From assembly GCA_041639705.1 (NCBI GenBank), contig JBEQBT010000136.1, positions 1 to 8,796 of the forward strand: DNA of 8,796 bases. The letters run 5' to 3'. The position numbers and the translations under genes were made by a program. This document shows positions 6,273 through 8,796 of the stretch, one piece after another (position 1 is the stretch's first letter; every line of letters begins with the position of its first letter). The notes beneath the pieces are model-generated. The model was not told the origin of the DNA and searched no databases. It saw only the letters and a list, made by a program, of their open reading frames with translations. The DNA is from JARDZI01 sp041639705 (lineage in GTDB: Bacteria; Bacillota; Clostridia; Clostridiales; Caloramatoraceae).

Positions 6273-6427
6273 AATAAGGATACCTGCAGGTCTTTCACCA
6301 GCTTCCCTATGAAGTATCTTAGCAGTCAGCCCCGTTTATATAATATTAGTTCTTATCCTTGTTATCTCTAGTCCTCACTTACCTGTGCCACACTGGGCGG
6401 AGGAAAACTGACTACATTAATACGGGT
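6242..6427 (-). ncRNA. Structured minus-strand RNA of about 185 nt, not recognised
   Basis: A consensus promoter on the right and a hairpin with a U run on the left define a short transcript with no reading frame of note and higher GC than its flanks. Helices I can see on the minus strand: CCCGU (6426-6422) with ACGGG (6335-6331); GUAGUCAG (6415-6408) with CUGACUGC (6329-6322, one U-G pair); UCCUC (6404-6400) with GAGGA (6376-6372); AUAGGGA (6310-6304) with UCCUUAU (6280-6274, one G-U pair). The first two interlace as A-B-A'-B', a pseudoknot. A competing helix, AAGGAUA (6360-6354) with UAUCCUU (6282-6276), excludes the last one, so the 3' part could switch. The G-U pairs exist only if the minus strand is the RNA. 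It does not match tRNA, tmRNA, RNase P or 6S that I know. The exact 5' end is an estimate. Confidence 0.6.
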
Positions 6428-6431
6428 ATGG

Positions 6432-6462
6432 CAAATATATATTATTAAATTCTCAAATCAAA
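6432..6462 (-). promoter_or_regulatory. Bacteroides-type promoter of the minus-strand RNA
   Basis: On the minus strand TTTG (6462-6459) is followed after 19 bases by TATATTTG (6439-6432), a full consensus match. A second TTTG (6457-6454) is too close to be the partner. Transcription would start near 6427, right at the first helix of the RNA. Confidence 0.75.
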
Positions 6463-6547
6463 ATTTTTTAAATTTTTTTTTTTAAAATTTTTTGAATATG
6501 GGAGAAAGGGATGTATTAGAAAAAAATTTTAAATTTTTTTTTAAAGA
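6463..6547. other. Very AT-rich spacer between divergent transcripts
   Basis: Two blocks of A and T runs (about 6461-6494 and 6520-6545) flank a short G-rich island (GGGAGAAAGGGATG, 6500-6513). The spacer sits between the minus-strand RNA promoter and the plus-strand structured region, at the turning point of gene direction. It is a reasonable place for a rightward promoter and for DNA unwinding at an origin, but no repeated initiator-binding sites or consensus rightward promoter are visible. Confidence 0.4.
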
Positions 6548-6780
6548 CGAGAGGGTGGGATTGGATATTACACCTCCTCCGCACTTGAGTAGAATTGGGA
6601 TTGTCCCCCTGGGCTTTACACATCCCAAGATTCTGCTCAATTGACTTACTGAACGTCAGAAATGATGTTGGTAAGCCTGACACAGGCACAGTCAAGGTCT
6701 GAAAGAACTGTGCTATAGACATAGACCTATTCTGTGTGTGAGTTACACATCCCTAACTCATGCTGGGTAATCAGCAGCAC
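6546..6780 (+). ncRNA. Structured plus-strand RNA or long leader, not recognised
   Basis: This stretch of markedly higher GC has no good reading frame but many plus-strand helices: GAGGGUG (6551-6557) with CACCUC (6571-6576, one bulge); a 17-bp stem 6585-6601 with 6622-6640, interrupted by one 2-base bulge and holding one U-G pair; CUUAC (6645-6649) with GUAAG (6671-6675), enclosing AACGUCA / UGAUGUU (6652-6658 with 6663-6669) capped by a GAAA tetraloop; GCCUG / CAGGC (6675-6687); ACAGU / ACUGU around 6688-6711; UGAGUU (6739-6744) with AACUCA (6755-6760); UGCUG (6761-6765) with CAGCA (6775-6779). The U-G and G-U pairs would be A-C mismatches on the other strand, so transcription is rightward. 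No terminator separates it from the gene at 6841, so it may be that operon's leader. Boundaries are approximate. Confidence 0.55.
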
Positions 6781-6840
6781 AAGTTCTGGTTACAGTTGGT
6801 TACTAATAACTATTTATTGTATAACTTAAAACTAACAATT

Positions 6841-7032
6841 ATGAAAACATTTGGAACAATTTGGAAAGTTATTGTTACAGTATTAATAGTAGCTTGGGAT
6901 TATTGGTGGATTAAATCCATGATTGTAAATAATGAGTTCTCCACTTTAGCTGATTATTTATTTTGGGGATTTGTATCTACAATTATTTGTGTCTTGATGT
7001 GGATAATGTTCTGCAAATTAGAAGAGTATTGA
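6841..7032 (+). CDS. Small two-helix membrane protein, 63 residues
   Basis: The protein has two hydrophobic helices, at about residues 7-26 (IWKVIVTVLIVAWDYWW) and 40-57 (YLFWGFVSTIICVLMWIM), joined by a short polar loop (IVNNEFSTLAD) and followed by a charged end (CKLEEY). It is likely an inner-membrane hairpin protein. I chose the ATG at 6841: it gives a typical Lys-containing N terminus (MKTFG) and leaves the structured region upstream outside the gene, whereas the ATG at 6760 would add 27 residues encoded in that region. It is the first gene of a rightward group and its TGA is one base from the next ATG (TGA-T-ATG). Small phage membrane proteins often change host lysis, immunity or superinfection; nothing here says which. 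Confidence 0.75.
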   Translation: MKTFGTIWKVIVTVLIVAWDYWWIKSMIVNNEFSTLADYLFWGFVSTIICVLMWIMFCKLEEY

Positions 7033-7033
7033 T

Positions 7034-7228
7034 ATGAAAACTAATTGGTATGGATTTAGGGTTGGGTGTGATAATGACATTAAATGGATTAAGGCAGAGT
7101 CTAAATCTGAAGCTGTAATGTTGTTACATAGATTTTGTAATAGTAATTGGGCTAATCAGATGTTTGATTCTGGTAGAGTCCATTTAGTAGATAATTACAC
7201 ATATAAAAACATTGAAACAATTTATTAA
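7034..7228 (+). CDS. Small protein of unknown function, 64 residues
   Basis: The protein starts MKTNWYGFRVGCDNDIKWIK and continues with a likely helix (SKSEAVMLLHRFCNS), then NWANQMFDSGRVHLVDNYTY and a short polar end. The order strand-strand-helix-strand suggests a small alpha-beta fold of the kind seen in many phage early proteins. There is no signal peptide, membrane helix or known motif; the two cysteines are not in a metal-binding pattern. The start is one base after the TGA of the membrane protein, so the two are surely co-transcribed. The function is unknown. Confidence 0.7.
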   Translation: MKTNWYGFRVGCDNDIKWIKAESKSEAVMLLHRFCNSNWANQMFDSGRVHLVDNYTYKNIETIY

Positions 7229-7244
7229 CGTTAATATTAAAATT

Positions 7245-7433
7245 ATGGGAAAAACAAAGTATCAAGAAGCTCATAGTACTGCAGTCAAGGAAATTGTAGC
7301 AGAGTTAAATGCTCAAGGTAAAACCTTTATAAACTGTTCATTAAGACAGTTGATAATGTTTTATTTATACGAAGAATGTTCACTTAGTGAACAAGAGATT
7401 ATCAAAGATTTCATTAATAACGATTTAAAATAA
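7245..7433 (+). CDS. Small helical protein of unknown function, 62 residues
   Basis: From the ATG at 7245 the product reads MGKTKYQEAHSTAVKEIVAE and ends LSEQEIIKDFINNDLK. It appears to be three or four helices: an N-terminal one (about 5-22), a hydrophobic one (CSLRQLIMFYLYEEC, 31-45) and a C-terminal acidic one (LSEQEIIKDFIN, 47-58). A TTG at 7212 in the same frame overlaps the gene before and has no support. There is an AT-only leader (TTAATATTAAAATT) before the ATG and no Shine-Dalgarno, as expected for a Bacteroides phage. It is probably in the same transcript as the two genes upstream. The function is unknown. Confidence 0.65.
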   Translation: MGKTKYQEAHSTAVKEIVAELNAQGKTFINCSLRQLIMFYLYEECSLSEQEIIKDFINNDLK

Positions 7434-7468
7434 CTAACAAAGTATTAACAATTTAAATTATTAAAGTC

Positions 7469-7759
7469 ATGGAAGTATTAAGTTTGTTGAAAAAGTATGG
7501 CAACAGTTTTAATGTTGTTGAAGATGGAAAGATGGACCCTAAAGACCGTCAAAACATCAAGAGTGCTGAATTTGTAAACTCTGAACATGGAGTTTCAATC
7601 TGTTTACACCTTTATCGTGGTGGTATGGCATATATACCACTTGATAAGGATTGTACATTAACTACAAAAGACACTCCTAACTTGGATAAAGCTAGTGTCA
7701 AAGCTTTAAAACAAGAAGGTAAGTCTGAAATGATATTCAGATATTATGAAGCTGATTAA
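7469..7759 (+). CDS. Paralog family member 1, 96 residues, unknown function
   Basis: This is the first of three related genes. The shared core is IKSAEFVNSEHGVSICLHLY (30-49) followed by RGGMAYIPL (50-58): Lys-Ser-Ala, then about ten residues to a Cys in a hydrophobic strand, a Gly turn, and Pro-Leu or Pro-Val. The N terminus (LLKKYGNSFNVVEDG) also aligns with member 2. The C-terminal part (NLDKASVKALKQEG, 71-84) is a helix-like match to DLSKAKIVTLQREG of member 2. The fold looks alpha-beta with an antiparallel sheet; there is no signal peptide or membrane helix. It is followed within 10 bases by a strong terminator, so it closes the rightward group that starts at 6841. I do not know a function for the family. 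Confidence 0.8.
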   Translation: MEVLSLLKKYGNSFNVVEDGKMDPKDRQNIKSAEFVNSEHGVSICLHLYRGGMAYIPLDKDCTLTTKDTPNLDKASVKALKQEGKSEMIFRYYEAD

Positions 7760-7768
7760 TTGAAAATA

Positions 7769-7800
7769 AGGAGAGGGATTATTCCCTCTCTTTATTTTTT
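7769..7800 (+). terminator. Intrinsic terminator after paralog 1
   Basis: A 10-bp stem (7769-7778 with 7783-7792, one G-U pair, AGAGGGA core) has a TTAT loop and is followed by TTTATTTTTT (7791-7800). It is a strong rightward terminator placed directly after the TAA at 7757-7759. Confidence 0.9.
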
Positions 7801-7808
7801 AAACCCCT

Positions 7809-7849
7809 TAGTGCTACATAGTTAGTTAATAGTGCTACATAGTTAGTTA
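7809..7849 (+). repeat. Two perfect 20-bp tandem repeats, 21-bp period
   Basis: The unit TAGTGCTACATAGTTAGTTA occurs at 7809-7828 and 7830-7849, one base apart. A shorter pair, GAGCCACC at 7872-7879 and 7887-7894, follows, separated by CTAGTTAG-like sequence resembling part of the unit. The 21-bp spacing is two helical turns, so paired protein-binding sites are possible. Confidence 0.85.
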
Positions 7850-7857
7850 CTAGAGAT

Positions 7858-7963
7858 ACATAACACAGCAAGAGCCACCTAGTTAGGAGCCACCAAGACA
7901 ACCCCATTACCCCTCCACAGTTTGTGCGACCAACCACGGGTGGTACCTAAGTGTTATGTCGCA
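7858..7963 (+). ncRNA. Structured RNA candidate upstream of paralog 2
   Basis: A closing helix of nine perfect pairs, ACAUAACAC (7858-7866) with GUGUUAUGU (7951-7959), abuts a second helix, UUAGGAGCCACC (7883-7894) with GGUGGUACCUAA (7939-7950), of ten Watson-Crick pairs plus one G-U and one A-A mismatch. An alternative fold uses UGCGAC (7925-7930) with GUCGCA (7958-7963) and a small ACCA/UGGU hairpin (7933-7944), and competes with the closing helix. No terminator separates it from the next gene, so it may be the leader of paralog 2 or a separate RNA. No known riboswitch class is recognised. The rest of 7760-8040 holds only the terminator, the repeats and an AT-rich stretch with a near -7 box (TATATTTT, 7976-7983). 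Confidence 0.5.
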
Positions 7964-8040
7964 AATTCTATACAATATATTTTATACAACAACAGGTGTG
8001 CCAGATACCAAAATAAATCCAAAGGGCATTGGTGAAAAGA

Positions 8041-8328
8041 ATGGCAGAATCATTTTTTGCAGGTAAAAAGTCTTATGGCGAAGGTTGGAGTGTTAAATCT
8101 GAAGTAGCTTTCCCTAAGGAAGACACAGCATTAGTAAAGAGTGCTGAAGTTGTGCAATCTGAGTATGGTTATAGCGTATGCTTCCATATGCACAAAGGAA
8201 ATTGTTTCTTTACTCCAGTCAGCAATTCAGTAGAAACTACTGTAGGTGAAATTGTTGACTTGTCAAAAGCAAAGATTGTCACTTTGCAAAGAGAAGGTAG
8301 TGCAGATATTGAGCGTGTTGCTTGGTAG
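8041..8328 (+). CDS. Paralog family member 2, 95 residues, unknown function
   Basis: The core LVKSAEVVQSEYGYSVCFHM (31-50) and HKGNCFFTPV (51-60) align with member 1 over nearly full length without long gaps, and the C-terminal helix (DLSKAKIVTLQREG) also matches. The start at the ATG at 8041 gives MAESFFAGKKSYGEGW; a TTG four codons upstream has no support. It ends in TAG immediately followed by TAA (8326-8331), so if TAG is read as Gln only one residue would be added. It stands alone as a transcription unit, with a terminator of its own and a long structured leader region upstream. The function is unknown; repeated small early genes in phages are often anti-host or regulatory factors, which here is only a guess. 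Confidence 0.8.
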   Translation: MAESFFAGKKSYGEGWSVKSEVAFPKEDTALVKSAEVVQSEYGYSVCFHMHKGNCFFTPVSNSVETTVGEIVDLSKAKIVTLQREGSADIERVAW

Positions 8329-8349
8329 TAACTACTTGAAAATCAAAGG

Positions 8350-8382
8350 TATGAGATGGGACTTATTCCATCTCATATTTTT
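8350..8382 (+). terminator. Intrinsic terminator after paralog 2
   Basis: A perfect 10-bp stem, TATGAGATGG (8350-8359) with CCATCTCATA (8368-8377), has an 8-base loop and is followed by TTTTT (8378-8382). It acts rightward, placed like the terminator after paralog 1 and also preceded by TTGAAAAT. Confidence 0.85.
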
Positions 8383-8528
8383 CCTGACTACTAGTAACAC
8401 ACAGTTAGATGACATTCATTTAAAAATGATATGACATTTTATCCTCTATCTAATCCTACTCAAACTTAAACTTTACACAAATTCTTTCGTAAATAATTCA
8501 TAAAAGATAATCATAAAAACTCAAAAAA

Positions 8529-8796
8529 ATGAACAAAATGCAATCAAAACATTTGGAATCTTTAAGAAAGACCGCCAAAAATGTAGAAAATCTCATGAAT
8601 ACATTGGGGTTTAAAGCGAAAAATGAAGTAACAAAAACATCATTTCTTATTACACCGCGATTACAATCCTTAATAAGAAGTGCAAAAGTCACAAAACAAA
8701 ATGAATATGTATGCGTATCATTCTTTATGAGAAATGGCAAAATACATTCCTATCCACTCGTAAGTACTGAAACACATAAGACAGATATGTTGAACC
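8529..8796 (+). CDS. Paralog family member 3, 3' end outside window (89 residues visible)
   Basis: From the ATG at 8529 the frame is open to the window edge. The N-terminal 35 residues (MNKMQSKHLESLRKTAKN and on) form a basic amphipathic helix not found in the other two members. The family core follows: LIRSAKVTKQNEYVCVSFFM (48-67) and RNGKIHSYPL (68-77), which lines up with the Lys-Ser-Ala, the Cys strand, the Gly turn and the Pro-Leu of members 1 and 2. The missing part should hold the C-terminal helix. An AT-rich leader (8440-8528) with no Shine-Dalgarno precedes it. The minus-strand open frame over the same bases is a shadow. Confidence 0.75.
   Translation, partial: MNKMQSKHLESLRKTAKNVENLMNTLGFKAKNEVTKTSFLITPRLQSLIRSAKVTKQNEYVCVSFFMRNGKIHSYPLVSTETHKTDMLN

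Noticed and set aside
6242..6427. Group I intron or RNase P RNA in the divergent region
   Set aside because: A GACUAGA-like string and the pseudoknot recall group I introns, but the matching partner strands are missing, it is too short, and it splits no gene. RNase P consensus blocks were not found.
6516..6722. Minus-strand open frame of 68 codons
   Set aside because: It overlaps the structured plus-strand region, has no promoter or ribosome site, and ends in a Lys/Phe run encoded by the A/T tract. RNA structure explains the sequence better.
6760..6840. Upstream start for the two-helix membrane protein
   Set aside because: It would add 27 residues encoded within the RNA hairpins; the ATG at 6841 gives a normal small membrane protein start.
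7809..7849. CRISPR array
   Set aside because: There are only two units, with one base between them; no spacers and no cas genes.
6365..7857. Shared ACTAGAGATA in the minus-strand RNA and near 7849
   Set aside because: Ten matching bases without similar flanks or structure could be chance in a window of this size.
8246..8434. Plus-strand open frame of 62 codons
   Set aside because: It overlaps the end of paralog 2 in another frame and runs through its terminator hairpin.
8498..8740. Minus-strand open frame of 80 codons at the right end
   Set aside because: It is opposite paralog 3, which has clear family similarity; a shadow.

Overview
This window looks like part of a crAss-like phage (Crassvirales) of a Bacteroidales host. 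The evidence is a crAss-type large terminase next to a cassette of small packaging or virion genes I recognise from that group, an AT-rich genome with AT-rich gene starts, exact Bacteroides-type promoter boxes (TTTG, 19-20 bp, TAnnTTTG), and one amber codon read through inside a virion-type gene, as happens in crAss-like phages that reassign TAG to glutamine.

Layout: 1-6161 is read leftward (minus strand) and carries the late side. From its start at 6161 it runs: a 363-residue virion-type protein interrupted by TAG; a terminator; a promoter; then a tight operon of small genes (63-residue helical protein, 48-residue peptide, zinc ribbon, coiled-coil protein, winged-helix protein, small helical protein, GroES-like protein, 183-residue conserved protein) that ends in terL. 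TerL is open to the window edge. It is interrupted by an Ala1-type intein with a LAGLIDADG-like homing endonuclease, inserted directly after the probable motif II catalytic glutamate of the nuclease.

The 679 bp between the divergent gene blocks (6162-6840) hold no convincing protein gene. They appear to hold two structured RNAs pointing away from each other across a very AT-rich spacer: a minus-strand RNA of about 185 nt with its own consensus promoter and a terminator-like hairpin, and a plus-strand structured region of about 235 nt that could be a separate RNA or the leader of the rightward genes. The direction of transcription of each is supported by G-U pairs that would be mismatches on the other strand.

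From 6841 to the end, small plus-strand genes follow (early or accessory side): a two-helix membrane protein, two small proteins of unknown function, and a family of three tandem paralogs, the last cut by the window edge. The first two paralogs each have their own intrinsic terminator. The gap between them holds a 21-bp tandem repeat and a third structured RNA candidate.

The most notable points are the intein at the terminase active site, the amber-interrupted virion gene, the divergent RNA pair in the control region, and the undescribed paralog family with intervening RNA elements. Functions of most small genes are not known to me and are described only by what can be seen.
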